From Bradyrhizobium sp. sBnM-33 (GTDB taxonomy: Bacteria; Pseudomonadota; Alphaproteobacteria; Rhizobiales; Xanthobacteraceae), in the NCBI RefSeq assembly GCF_032917945.1, contig NZ_CP136624.1, positions 4,030,001 to 4,094,000 on the forward strand: DNA of 64,000 nt, written 5' to 3'. The notes under the pieces are model-generated. The model made no database searches and was not told the origin of the DNA. It worked only from the letters and a program-made list of their open reading frames with translations. Made by a program: the position numbers and the translations under genes. The number at the start of each line of letters is the position of its first letter. Position 1 is the stretch's first letter. Below are positions 35,154 through 44,043 of this stretch, one piece after another.

Positions 35154-35969
35154 ATGTCACATAGGTCTTTTGTTTGGTTGTGCCTGCTGCCGCTCGCGGC
35201 GGTGACGGTGGCGTTCTTTCTGCTGCCGATGGCGCGGCTCGTTCTGACCGGCGCCGAAGGCCCGCAGGGGCCGGCGGGTTATCTCGCGATCCTGACCGAG
35301 CCTCGTTACCGCGCGACCCTCAGCAATACGGTCCTGCTCGCCGCCGCGACCACCGTCGTGACCCTTTTCGTCGCGACGGTTGCGGGGATGTTCCTGCAGC
35401 GGCATCGTTTCCCCGGCCGCTCTGTCCTGATCGCGATGCTGACCTTTCCGCTGGCGTTTCCTGGCGTGGTGGTCGGCTTCATGATCATTCTGCTTGCCGG
35501 GCGACAGGGTCTGATCGGCGATTTCTCCAACCGTGTGTTTGGCGAGAAGCTCGTCTTTGCCTATTCGATCTACGGGCTGTTTCTCGGATATCTTTATTTC
35601 TCCATCCCACGCGTCATTCTCACCATCATGGCCGCGGTGCAGAAGCTTGATACAGGCCTGGAAGAAGCCGCGCGCTCGCTTGGCGCGAGCCCTTGGGCAG
35701 TGCAGCGTGATGTCGTCCTGCCGGCCCTGGCACCGGCTTTCGTTGCCTCTGGCGCAATTGCGTTTGCGACCGCGATGGGGGCGTTCGGAACGGCATTTAC
35801 GCTGGCAACGAACATCGACGTGCTGCCGATGCTGATCTACACCGAGTTCACGTTGGCCGCGAATTTCTCTATCTCGGCCGCGCTATCGGTCGGGCTCGGC
35901 ATCATTACCTGGCTTATTCTTGCGCTCGCCCGCTCCTTCAGCGGAAGTGCCGTTGCGGCGGCTGGATGA
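35154..35969 (+). CDS. ABC transporter permease 1
   Basis: 271 residues from ATG at 35154, 37 bases after the binding protein. About six membrane segments. The cytoplasmic EAA loop is LEEAARSLGASPWAVQRDVV LPAL, which docks on the ATPase. The family is that of iron, phosphonate and putrescine-type importers. It pairs with the second permease 4 bases downstream. Confidence 0.9.
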   Translation: MSHRSFVWLCLLPLAAVTVAFFLLPMARLVLTGAEGPQGPAGYLAILTEPRYRATLSNTVLLAAATTVVTLFVATVAGMFLQRHRFPGRSVLIAMLTFPLAFPGVVVGFMIILLAGRQGLIGDFSNRVFGEKLVFAYSIYGLFLGYLYFSIPRVILTIMAAVQKLDTGLEEAARSLGASPWAVQRDVVLPALAPAFVASGAIAFATAMGAFGTAFTLATNIDVLPMLIYTEFTLAANFSISAALSVGLGIITWLILALARSFSGSAVAAAG

Positions 35970-35973
35970 GACC

Positions 35974-36759
35974 ATGCGTGATCGCCTGATCTTCATCGGC
36001 CAGTTCATCTTCACCCTGCTGGTAGCCGGATTCCTAGCGGTGCCCGCGATTCTGTCGATCTCCGCCGGCGTCACCGTGAACTACTTCCGCGGCATCCAAT
36101 CTGGCGTAACCTTGCAATGGGTTGTGCAGGTATGGGAGCTTTATGCTGGCACTATCCTGCTTTCCTTCGTGGTTGCATTTGCAACTCTTGCGGTGACGCT
36201 CGTCGTCGGCGTTCCAGGCGCCTATGCCTTGCATGTGCGGGGAGGGCGCCTGTCGCGGATCATCGAGGAGATCATCACCCTGCCGTTGGCGCTCCCCGGC
36301 CTTGCCATCGCGCTGGCACTGCTGCTGACCTACGGCGGCTTCGGCGATTTTCGCCGCTCCTGGCTGTTCATTCTAGTGGGACATGTCATCTTCACCATGC
36401 CATTCATGGTGCGATCGGTCATGGCCGTGTTCGCGACTGTCGACATCAAGACGCTCGATGAGGGCGCGGCGTCGCTCGGCGCATCGCCGTGGCGGCGCTT
36501 CCGCGACGTGATCATGCCCAATGCCCTGCCGGGGATATTGGCGGGCAGCCTGATGGTGGTGACGTTGTCGCTCGGTGAGTTCAACCTGACCTGGATGCTG
36601 CACACGCCGTTGACCAAGACACTGCCGATCGGATTGGCTGACAGCTACGCCTCGATGCGGCTGGAGGTCGCCTCGGCCTATACGTTGGTCTTCTTTGTCA
36701 TGATCATTCCACTGCTGGTCGCCATGCAATTGTTTGCCGAGAAGGAACAGAAGAGATGA
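35974..36759 (+). CDS. ABC transporter permease 2
   Basis: 261 residues from ATG at 35974 (GGATGAG upstream). Six membrane segments. EAA loop: LDEGAASLGASPWRRFRDVI MPNA. It overlaps the ATPase gene by four bases (ATGA). Confidence 0.9.
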   Translation: MRDRLIFIGQFIFTLLVAGFLAVPAILSISAGVTVNYFRGIQSGVTLQWVVQVWELYAGTILLSFVVAFATLAVTLVVGVPGAYALHVRGGRLSRIIEEIITLPLALPGLAIALALLLTYGGFGDFRRSWLFILVGHVIFTMPFMVRSVMAVFATVDIKTLDEGAASLGASPWRRFRDVIMPNALPGILAGSLMVVTLSLGEFNLTWMLHTPLTKTLPIGLADSYASMRLEVASAYTLVFFVMIIPLLVAMQLFAEKEQKR

Positions 36760-37817
36760 CTGCGCAGGCCGGACACGGCGCCTCGGTGCTTATTGAGGCC
36801 TGCGGCAAGAGCTTTGCCGACGGAACGCGCGCGCTCGAACCTGCAACGCTCGAGATCGCCCCTGGTGAAACGCTGGTGCTGCTCGGCCCCTCCGGTTGCG
36901 GCAAGACCACCATGCTGCGCATCATCGCGGGGCTCGAAGTGCCCGATAAGGGCGGCAGGGTGCTGTTCGACGGCAAGGACATGACGGCGGTGCCAATCGA
37001 GCGGCGCAACGTTGGCATGGTATTTCAGTCCTATGCGCTTTTCCCCAATATGACCGTATCCGATAATATCGGCTATGGATTGAAGATCCGCGGCGTTCCA
37101 GAAAAGGAGCGGACGGCGCGCATTGCCGAACTGGTGGCGCTGACCAATATCTCCGGGCTGGAGAACCGACGCATCGACCAGCTTTCGGGCGGCCAGCGGC
37201 AGCGCGTGGCGCTGGCACGCGCGGTAGCGATCCGGCCGGGCATCCTGTTGCTCGACGAACCGCTGACGGCACTCGATGCCGCCCTGCGCGACCGGCTGCG
37301 CGGCGAGCTGAACCGCCTGCTGCGCGCGCTCGGCATCACCACGATTTACGTCACGCACGATCAGTCCGAGGCCATGGAGCTCGGCGACCGTGTCGTGGTC
37401 ATGCAGAAGGGGACGATTGCCCAGATCGGCACGCCGCGTGAGATCTACTTCACGCCGAACAGTCGCTTTGTCGCCGAATTCATCGGCGCGGCGAACATCG
37501 TCGAGGCGGCCATCGAGAATGGTCACTTGGTATTGCCGGGCGGACGACAGCCGATTGACGGCGATGCAAATAGACCGGCCGCAGTGGCGATGATCCGCCC
37601 CGAGACCATACGCCTGGTGGAAGCCGAAAGCGCGCTGCTTTCAGGCATAATCGACAGCGTCAGCTTTATTGGTGACAGGCAGCGGCTGGTCGTCAGCGGC
37701 GCTTCCAGCAGGTTGCTCACCGTCGATGCGCCGAATACGGTTCAAGCCAAGGCTGGCGAGCGGATCGGGCTATCGATTTCGCCGGACGCCGTCCGTCTGT
37801 TGCCGCCCGAATGCTGA
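36756..37817 (+). CDS. ABC transporter ATP-binding protein
   Basis: 353 residues. Walker A GPSGCGKTT (44-52), Q-loop VFQSYALFPNMTV, signature LSGGQRQRVALARA, Walker B ILLLDEPLTALDA, H-loop YVTHDQSEAMEL. The C-terminal TOBE-like domain (about 250-353) is typical of spermidine/iron-type importers. All residues needed for hydrolysis are present. Confidence 0.95.
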   Translation: MTAQAGHGASVLIEACGKSFADGTRALEPATLEIAPGETLVLLGPSGCGKTTMLRIIAGLEVPDKGGRVLFDGKDMTAVPIERRNVGMVFQSYALFPNMTVSDNIGYGLKIRGVPEKERTARIAELVALTNISGLENRRIDQLSGGQRQRVALARAVAIRPGILLLDEPLTALDAALRDRLRGELNRLLRALGITTIYVTHDQSEAMELGDRVVVMQKGTIAQIGTPREIYFTPNSRFVAEFIGAANIVEAAIENGHLVLPGGRQPIDGDANRPAAVAMIRPETIRLVEAESALLSGIIDSVSFIGDRQRLVVSGASSRLLTVDAPNTVQAKAGERIGLSISPDAVRLLPPEC

Positions 37818-37834
37818 GAAGGTCGACGTTGCCA

Positions 37835-38665
37835 ATGCCTGTTCATATTGCCCAGATTTCTGATCTGCACATCAAGCCGCCGGGAGCACTTGCCTATGGC
37901 AAGGTGGATACTGCAAAGGCGCTCGAACGTTGCATTGCCGCCCTGAACGAATTCAGGCCTGCGCCCGATTTTGTAGTGGTCTCCGGCGATCTGGCGGATA
38001 CGCCGACGGCTGAGGAATATCAATATCTCAATCGGCTGCTGGCGCCACTCAAGCTTCCGTTCGCCGGCATTCCCGGCAATCACGACTCGCGCGAATTGAT
38101 GCGGGCCGCGTTTCCTTCCGCGTCGTATGCCTTCGTATCCGGGCCGCTCAATCAGAAGATCGAGGTCGCCGGGCTCGATCTGCTGTTGCTGGATTCGAGC
38201 GTACACCGAAAGCCGCATGGCGAACTTGATGGGCCAACGTTGCAATGGCTTGACGGGATGCTGGCTTCGTCGCCCGACCGGCCTGCGCTGCTATTTCTGC
38301 ACCATCCGCCGTTCAAGGCGGGCATTTGGCACATGGACCGCCAGAACCTCATCAATGCAAGCGAACTCGCGCCCATCGTGCGCCGTCATCCCCGCGTGCA
38401 ATTGATCGCAACCGGACATGTCCACCGCGCAGCGCTGACCATGTTTGCGGGCGTGCCGACCACGATCTGTCCCGCCCCCAACCATGCCGTCGATCTCGAT
38501 CTGGCCGAACTGCGCGAACCTTCCTTCAAGGTGGAGCCGCCCGCCTTCCACCTTCATAGCTGGTTTCCGGGCGAGGGACTCGGCACTGTCGTAACGCATC
38601 AAATCCCGATAGGCACCTTCGACGGCCCACACCCGTTTTTTGGGCCAGATGGGAAGCTGTTGTAG
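37835..38665 (+). CDS. CpdA-like metallophosphodiesterase
   Basis: 276 residues from ATG at 37835 (GAGAAGG upstream; an ATG at 37811 overlapping the ATPase is possible). Class III cyclic-nucleotide phosphodiesterase pattern with all metal ligands: AQISDLHI, VSGDLADT, GIPGNHDS, FLHHPPF and ATGHVHRA. Expected to split cAMP or a related phosphodiester in the cytoplasm. It is the last gene of the ABC operon, and a Crp/Fnr regulator gene follows 0.9 kb downstream. Confidence 0.88.
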   Translation: MPVHIAQISDLHIKPPGALAYGKVDTAKALERCIAALNEFRPAPDFVVVSGDLADTPTAEEYQYLNRLLAPLKLPFAGIPGNHDSRELMRAAFPSASYAFVSGPLNQKIEVAGLDLLLLDSSVHRKPHGELDGPTLQWLDGMLASSPDRPALLFLHHPPFKAGIWHMDRQNLINASELAPIVRRHPRVQLIATGHVHRAALTMFAGVPTTICPAPNHAVDLDLAELREPSFKVEPPAFHLHSWFPGEGLGTVVTHQIPIGTFDGPHPFFGPDGKLL

Positions 38666-38777
38666 CCGTGCAGCAGTCCTCGGCCGTCCCGATTGCATAG
38701 GCCGAAGATCGGGCGCAATCTTCCCAAAAATTGCGCTGCAATCCTGAGGTTTGTACCGTTCATGTTTTTTGGGGGAA

Positions 38778-38960
38778 ATGATGCGGCCGCTTCACCTGGT
38801 GATTCCAACGCTCGCCTTACTCCTGAACCATCATGCGATTGCCCAAGCAAGCTATCCGGACCGGCCCATCAAGATGATCGTGCCGCTGGCTGCGGCAAGT
38901 GCGGTCGACGTCGGCGCGGATCGTCACCCAAAAGATGGCCGACAATAATACTGGTTTCCA
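38778..38960 (+). pseudogene. Bug-type binding protein, N-terminal fragment
   Basis: Reads MMRPLHLVIPTLALLLNHHA, then IAQASYPDRPIKMIVPLAAA, a signal peptide and first strand of a tripartite-tricarboxylate binding protein. It is followed in another frame by RIVTQKMADN. The remaining 260 residues are gone and MATE-type sequence begins. Confidence 0.7.
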
Positions 38961-39544
38961 ACGTCGCCCTGATCGTAATAACGGCTTATGTCGCGCACTT
39001 CGGTATTGAGGCGCTGGCCGGTTATGGCTGGCTGCTCGCGTCGAGCTTCTTATTTCTTCCATGGTACTCGCCCTCGGCGTTGGCACGACGACAATGGTCG
39101 GACCTGCGTTGGCGCCGGTCTGGAGGCACGCGCACGTCGCGTGACGCTTGTTTCCTGTTTGCTGGCGGCGGCTATTCTTGCGATAGTAGGGCGTTGCGTT
39201 TTTGGGACTATCGATCGCAGGACTTTTTACCCACATCGAGGAAGTTGTCCTTGCGGCGTCCGGCTATTTTTACGCGACGAGCGCCTGGTTTACGGGTTCA
39301 TGGCCGCATTTGTGGTACTGTTTTCCGCCTATCAGGGGTGGGACGGGCGACGGCTCCGCTGCTTGTCAGCCTGTTGAGGGTTGCTATCGTATTGGCCGGC
39401 GGATGGATGCTGCAGCAGCAGGTGGCCCAGCTCGATTGGCTGTACTATCTTGTCGCAGGTTCCACGGTTCTTGGAGCGTTAACGCTGGGCATCGTTTTCG
39501 CCGTCCGGCCACCAAATCGACGCGCCCAGGTGCTTTCCGGTTGA
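38940..39544 (+). pseudogene. MATE efflux transporter, C-terminal half, frameshifted
   Basis: In successive frames: IILVSNVALIVITAYVAHFG, IEALAGYGW, ALGVGTTTMVG, GAGLEARARRVTLVSCLLAA, SIAGLFTHIEEVVLAASGYF, YGFMAAFVVLFSAYQGW, and GRATAPLLVSLLRVAIVLAG to 39544. This is the second half of a multidrug and toxin extrusion protein with at least three frameshifts. The N-terminal half is absent, replaced by the Bug fragment. Confidence 0.75.
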
Positions 39545-39606
39545 AAAGCCGGCCCGCGTTGATTACGGAAGGGTTGCAATCCCGTATTCCCTGGAGTTTG
39601 ACTATC

Positions 39607-40341
39607 GTGCCTCAACAAAGGACGGGTGAAGCTCACGGATTTTCGAACAGCAAACTGTCGGTGCTGCGCAAGCACCCGTTTTTTGCCGACCTCGAGCCTA
39701 CGGCATTCGAGCAGCTCTGCCGCTATGCCAAACACTCCACATTGAAGCGGGGGGCTACGCTGTTCTCCAAGGGGGACCCCGGCAACAGCCTGTACGCGGT
39801 GATTTCGGGTACGGTGAAGATGAGTATTTCCTCGCCCGATGGTCGCAGCGCGATCCTGAACATCATCGAACCTGGCGAAATCTTTGGCGAAATCGCACTG
39901 CTGGACGGCGGGGCTCGCTCGGCCGATGCCATCGCAAACTCCAATTGCGAGCTATTCGTCATCGATAGGCGCGAATTTATTCCTTTTGTGAAGGAGCAAC
40001 CGGCGCTGGCGATGAAGTTCATCGAACTGCTCTGCGAGCGGTTGCGGTGGACCAGCGATCAGGTCGAGCAGATTATCCTGCAGAATTTGCCGGGGCGGCT
40101 GGCCAGCGCATTGCTGCGCCTGTCCGAAAAACACAAACCTGCACAGCAGGGTCGAACCATCGCGGTCACCCAGCAGGAGATCAGCGAGATGGTTGGCATG
40201 ACCCGGGAGAGCATCAACAAGCAGCTGCGCGCCTGGGCGAGCCGCGATTGGGTACGCCTTGAGCACGGGGCCATCGTAGTGCTGAATGCCGAGGCGCTTC
40301 GTGAGCTGGCCGAAGCGGGATCCGGAAGCGAAGGCGAATAG
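39607..40341 (+). CDS. Crp/Fnr-family transcription regulator
   Basis: 244 residues from GTG at 39607; the frame is open further upstream through pseudogene sequence, but GGAG ten bases before this GTG supports it. The cyclic-nucleotide-binding domain has FGEIALLDGGARSAD (93-107) with Arg104 and Ser105 at the positions that hold the phosphate of cAMP in CRP. The helix-turn-helix is TQQEISEMVGMTRESINKQL (188-207). No cysteine set for an iron-sulfur cluster is visible, so ligand sensing is more likely than oxygen sensing. The targets may be the neighbouring catabolic operons. Confidence 0.88.
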   Translation: MPQQRTGEAHGFSNSKLSVLRKHPFFADLEPTAFEQLCRYAKHSTLKRGATLFSKGDPGNSLYAVISGTVKMSISSPDGRSAILNIIEPGEIFGEIALLDGGARSADAIANSNCELFVIDRREFIPFVKEQPALAMKFIELLCERLRWTSDQVEQIILQNLPGRLASALLRLSEKHKPAQQGRTIAVTQQEISEMVGMTRESINKQLRAWASRDWVRLEHGAIVVLNAEALRELAEAGSGSEGE

Positions 40342-40356
40342 GCCGCTCATTTTCCT

Positions 40357-41042
40357 TCAGAGGTCAAACACCGCAACCGCGCGGATCGGCGACGCTGTCC
40401 CGCCGCGCCATTTCATCGGCAGGCCGATGAAGGTGAACTGGCCAAGCCCCAACAGCGCTTCGAGATTGCACAGGCTCTCGATGTGGGTGATGTCGAGGTT
40501 GAGGCAGGCCTTGTGGACGAGGGCATTCACCTTGCCCTCGGGTCCCGGCCGCATCGAGTCTATGCCGAAATGAACGACGCCCTGCCGCGCCAGCCATTCG
40601 GTGGCGGCGACGTTCACGCCGGAATTGTCGGTCGAATATTCCTTGTGGGGGAATGTCCGTTCGTGGTGGCCGGTGCAGAGCAGGACGGTGCCGCCCCTCG
40701 GCACCGGCACGCCGGCCTTTGCTACCGCCGCCTCGAGATCGGCAGGCGTAATCTCGGCGCGCGGTGCAATGTGGGCAGGTCGATGCAGATACCCGGCACA
40801 ATGCATTTTTCCAGCGGATATTCATCGATTGATATGCCGCTCTTGCCGAAATGCCGCGGGGCATCAATGTGGGTCCCGGCGTGATCCACCATGGAGATGA
40901 ACATCGACGCCAGCCCGTGCACATTGCCCGACTCGGCGAAGGATTCCTCGTGGGTCTTCCAGACGCCATGCATGACGGGAGGATGGCCAGGATAGCTTGG
41001 CGTGCGGTGATAGAGCTCTCGGCTGAGGTCGACGATCTTCAC
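40357..41042 (-). pseudogene. Cyclase-family hydrolase, frameshifted
   Basis: The kynurenine-formamidase-like (cyclase) family hydrolyses amides or lactones with a metal. From GTG at 41042 (GGGGGGA upstream): VDLSRELYHRTPSYPGHPPV, FISMVDHAGTHIDAPRHFG with the HxGTHxDAPxH metal signature, and EKCIVPGICIDLP. At about 40780 one base is missing and the rest continues in the next frame: PRAEITPADLEAAVAKAG, VLLCTGHHER, GIDSMRPGPEGKVNALVHKA and FTFIGLPMKWRGGTASPIRA. Both halves are otherwise complete, so this is either a recent mutation or a sequence error. It lies 36 bases after the TRAP large permease gene. Confidence 0.8.
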
Positions 41043-41077
41043 GCGGAATCCCCCCGCCGCGAGCTGCGGCACCTGAA

Positions 41078-42367
41078 CTAGAACCCGAACATCCTTGGCA
41101 GCGCCAGCGACAGCCAGGGCACATAGGTCACGATCATCAGCACCGTAAACATCACATAGTAGAACGGCCAGATGCCGCGCATCACCTCATTGACTGAAAC
41201 CTTGCCGATGGCGCATCCAACAAACAGCGTCGTCCCTACCGGCGGCGTCAAGAGGCCGATACCGAGATTAAGCAGCATTACGATGCCGAAATGCACGGGA
41301 TCGATGCCGAAGCTCTTCACCACCGGCAGCAGGATAGGGGTGCAGATCAGCACCAGTGGCGCAAGATCAAGCGCCGTCCCCAAAACCAGCAGCATGATGT
41401 TCAACCACATCAGCAACACGTATTTGTTGCTGGATATGGCGACAAAGAACTCTGTCATTTTCGCCGGCATCTGCATCAAGGCGGCGACATAGCCGAAGCA
41501 CGATGCGGTTGCGACCAGCGTCAGAACCATCGCCACGGTTTGCAGCGTCTTATAGACCAGTAGCGGCAGTTCAGACCATTTGTAGTCGCGATAGATGAAC
41601 ATGGTGACGAAGAATGCCCAGACGCACGCGATCGCGCCCGCCTCGATCGGCGTGAAGACACCGGTCAGGATGCCGCCCAGCACGATGGCCAGCGTTACGA
41701 TTCCCCACATGGCGTCGCCAAGCATCTTCACGGCCTGGCGGATCGGCACGGGCTCCCCCTTGGGATGCTTGTCGCGATAGGCGTAGAAGAGGCAGAGCAC
41801 CATCAGCGAAAAGCCGAGCAGCAGGCCAGGGAGCACGCCGGCCAGGAACAGGCTGGTAATCGACACAACGCCGCCGGTTGCCAGCGAATAGATCACTGAA
41901 TTATGGCTCGGCGGGACGATGATCGCCTGTAGCGAGGCACTGATGGTCACGTTGGTTGCGAAGACCCGCGGATAGCCCTTCGCCGCCATTTGCGGGATCA
42001 TCACCGATCCGATTGCGGAGGTATCGGCGACCGAGGATCCGGAGATGCCGCTCATGATCGTGGTCGCAAGGATATTAACCTGAGAAAGCCCGCCGCGTAT
42101 GCGGGTAAACCCGACAACCACGGCTGCAAAATCGACCAGCCGCCTGGCCATGCCGCCTTCGGCCATGATGGCGCCGGCCAGCACGAAGAAGGGGATGGTC
42201 AGCATCGAGACCTTGCCGACGCCGCTGGCCAACTGCTGCATGACTGCGCCGACCGGCAAATCGATCCAGAGCGCGCCGACCAGCGATGATAGCGCCATCG
42301 CATAGGCGATCGGCATGCCAATCGCGAAGAAGAAGCACATGCTGAGAAGGAGAACGGCGATATCCAT
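41078..42367 (-). CDS. TRAP transporter large permease (DctM-type)
   Basis: 429 residues, about 12 membrane segments. Blocks IPFFVLAGAIMAEGGMARRL, TIMSGISGSSVADTSAIGSV, MIPQMAAKGYPRVFATNVTI and GIGLLTPPVGTTLFVGCAIG are the DctM family signature. It forms the sodium-driven translocation unit with the small permease encoded 5 bases upstream. The substrate is probably an organic acid but is not defined. Confidence 0.95.
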   Translation of the reverse strand: MDIAVLLLSMCFFFAIGMPIAYAMALSSLVGALWIDLPVGAVMQQLASGVGKVSMLTIPFFVLAGAIMAEGGMARRLVDFAAVVVGFTRIRGGLSQVNILATTIMSGISGSSVADTSAIGSVMIPQMAAKGYPRVFATNVTISASLQAIIVPPSHNSVIYSLATGGVVSITSLFLAGVLPGLLLGFSLMVLCLFYAYRDKHPKGEPVPIRQAVKMLGDAMWGIVTLAIVLGGILTGVFTPIEAGAIACVWAFFVTMFIYRDYKWSELPLLVYKTLQTVAMVLTLVATASCFGYVAALMQMPAKMTEFFVAISSNKYVLLMWLNIMLLVLGTALDLAPLVLICTPILLPVVKSFGIDPVHFGIVMLLNLGIGLLTPPVGTTLFVGCAIGKVSVNEVMRGIWPFYYVMFTVLMIVTYVPWLSLALPRMFGF

Positions 42368-42372
42368 GGCAA

Positions 42373-42894
42373 TTACTCGATCGGTACGTGGGCGTCAGCG
42401 CCGTCGCGCGGCGGCGGGCCAATTGTCAGGCGTTCGATGACGAACAGGAGCATCATGGCGCCGCTGACCACGATCGGAAGATAGGTGATGCCGACCGAGA
42501 GCCAGGGAAACTCATCCACCGAATTATCCCAGGTGGTCCGAACGAGCCGCAGTCCCCAAATGACCATGAAGATTGCAATCACCCCCATCAATATTTCGCT
42601 GAGGAACAGCGAGGCGCGGCGCAGCAGCGGCGGCAGCAGGTCGGTACCCACAGTCATGTTCATGTGGATGCGCTGGCGATAGCAGTTGGCCGCACCGATG
42701 AAGGTGATGCCGACGGTGAGCAGCACGGCCATCGGCTCTGGCCATGACGAGGCGCTGTTGAGCACGTAGCGGGTGTAGACGGCCCACGGAATCACCGCCG
42801 AGACCAGCACGAGCGCCACGCACGCGATCACGGCGCCGATCCAGTACACCGCATCGTTCACACGCCGGAAGAATCCGGCCGCAAAACTGGACAT
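42373..42894 (-). CDS. TRAP transporter small permease (DctQ-type)
   Basis: 173 residues with four membrane segments. AVYTRYVLNSASSWPEPMAV LLTVGITFIGAA is the DctQ signature region with the conserved Trp-(Pro/Ser)-Glu. Partner of the large permease. It lies about 100 bases after the binding protein gene. Confidence 0.92.
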   Translation of the reverse strand: MSSFAAGFFRRVNDAVYWIGAVIACVALVLVSAVIPWAVYTRYVLNSASSWPEPMAVLLTVGITFIGAANCYRQRIHMNMTVGTDLLPPLLRRASLFLSEILMGVIAIFMVIWGLRLVRTTWDNSVDEFPWLSVGITYLPIVVSGAMMLLFVIERLTIGPPPRDGADAHVPIE

Positions 42895-42995
42895 TTTTAC
42901 CTCAGAGAGTAGCGGCGCTTCAAATCGCCTCCGTAGCTCGGAGGAGTGGCCGGAGCGGAGGTCGCCCGACCACTCCGCCGCTCGCGAGCCGTATC

Positions 42996-43997
42996 CTATT
43001 GGACCGCTTCGATACGCTTGACCATCGCGGCGTACTTCGCGCCGTACTTGTCCCAGACCGGCTTGACCGCATCCTGGAACGGCTTCTTGTCGATATCGGT
43101 GATGATCTCGGTGCCGGCCGCTTTCATTTTTTCGATGGCGGCATTCTCCGCTTCATACCAGAGCACGCGCTGCTCTTGCTGCGCTTCCTTCGCAAATTTC
43201 TTGATCAGCGCTTGATCTTCAGGCGAAAGCTTCTGCCAGGAGATGCGCGAGAAGACCAGAAGCTCTGGAATAATCAGGTGCTCGGTCATCGTGAAATACT
43301 TGGCCACCTGATAATGGTTCTGCGCTATGAACGATGGCGGATTGTTCTCCGCGCCGTCTACCACGCCTGTCTGCATCGAGCTGAAAACCTGATCGAAGCC
43401 CAGCGCGACGCCGTTGCCGCCCAGCGCATTCATGGTGTCGACGAACAGCGGATTGCCCATCATGCGGACCTTGAGGCCCTTGAGGTCGGCCATGGTCCGG
43501 ATCGGCCGCTTGTTGTTATAGACGTTGCGCGAGCCGGCGTTCATCCAGCACAGCGCGATCAGGCCGGTCTTCTCGTTTGCGGAAATCTTCGCCAGCAATT
43601 CGTCGCCGATCTCGCCGTCGATCACCTTCTCCATGTGCTTGGAGTTGCGGAAGACGAACGGCATGTTGAAGACGTTGACGTCGTCCACGACAGGGCCGAC
43701 AGCGCCGACCGAAATACGGGCGATCTGCAGCGCGCCGAGCTGGGCCTGCTCGATCATTTCCTTTTCGCCGCCGAGTTGCATCGACGGGAACATCTGGATT
43801 GTCAGCCGGCCATTGGTGGCGGCTTCCAGCTTCTTGCCCATCCGGACCACGGCTTCGACCGTTGGATAGCCCAGCGGATGAACGTCCGATGCTTTCAGCA
43901 CCATCTTGGTTTGAGCAAATGCCGATGACAGCGGCGTCGCGACCGCCATGGTGGTCCCCAGCCCTGCGCTCAACTTGATGAAGTCGCGGCGTTTCAT
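42996..43997 (-). CDS. TRAP transporter binding protein (DctP-type)
   Basis: 333 residues. The N-terminus MKRRDFIKLSAGLGTTMAVA TPLSSAFAQ is a signal peptide with Tat-like RRDF. Family blocks: LKASDVHPLGYPTVEAVVRM, FPSMQLGGEKEMIEQAQLGA, GSRNVYNNKRPIRTMADLKG LKVRMM (with the conserved Arg that binds carboxylate), and DGAENNPPSFIAQNHYQVAK. Periplasmic. It is the first gene of the TRAP operon and 46 bases after the GntR gene on the same strand. Confidence 0.93.
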   Translation of the reverse strand: MKRRDFIKLSAGLGTTMAVATPLSSAFAQTKMVLKASDVHPLGYPTVEAVVRMGKKLEAATNGRLTIQMFPSMQLGGEKEMIEQAQLGALQIARISVGAVGPVVDDVNVFNMPFVFRNSKHMEKVIDGEIGDELLAKISANEKTGLIALCWMNAGSRNVYNNKRPIRTMADLKGLKVRMMGNPLFVDTMNALGGNGVALGFDQVFSSMQTGVVDGAENNPPSFIAQNHYQVAKYFTMTEHLIIPELLVFSRISWQKLSPEDQALIKKFAKEAQQEQRVLWYEAENAAIEKMKAAGTEIITDIDKKPFQDAVKPVWDKYGAKYAAMVKRIEAVQ

Positions 43998-44043
43998 GTT
44001 GTTCCTCCTGATGCTTGTTTATCGTTCGTGGACTTTTCGAACT

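Noticed and set aside
38615..38645. GGCCCA...TGGGCC with a T-run, resembling a terminator
   Set aside because: The T-run is in the loop, not after the stem, and it lies inside the phosphodiesterase coding sequence.
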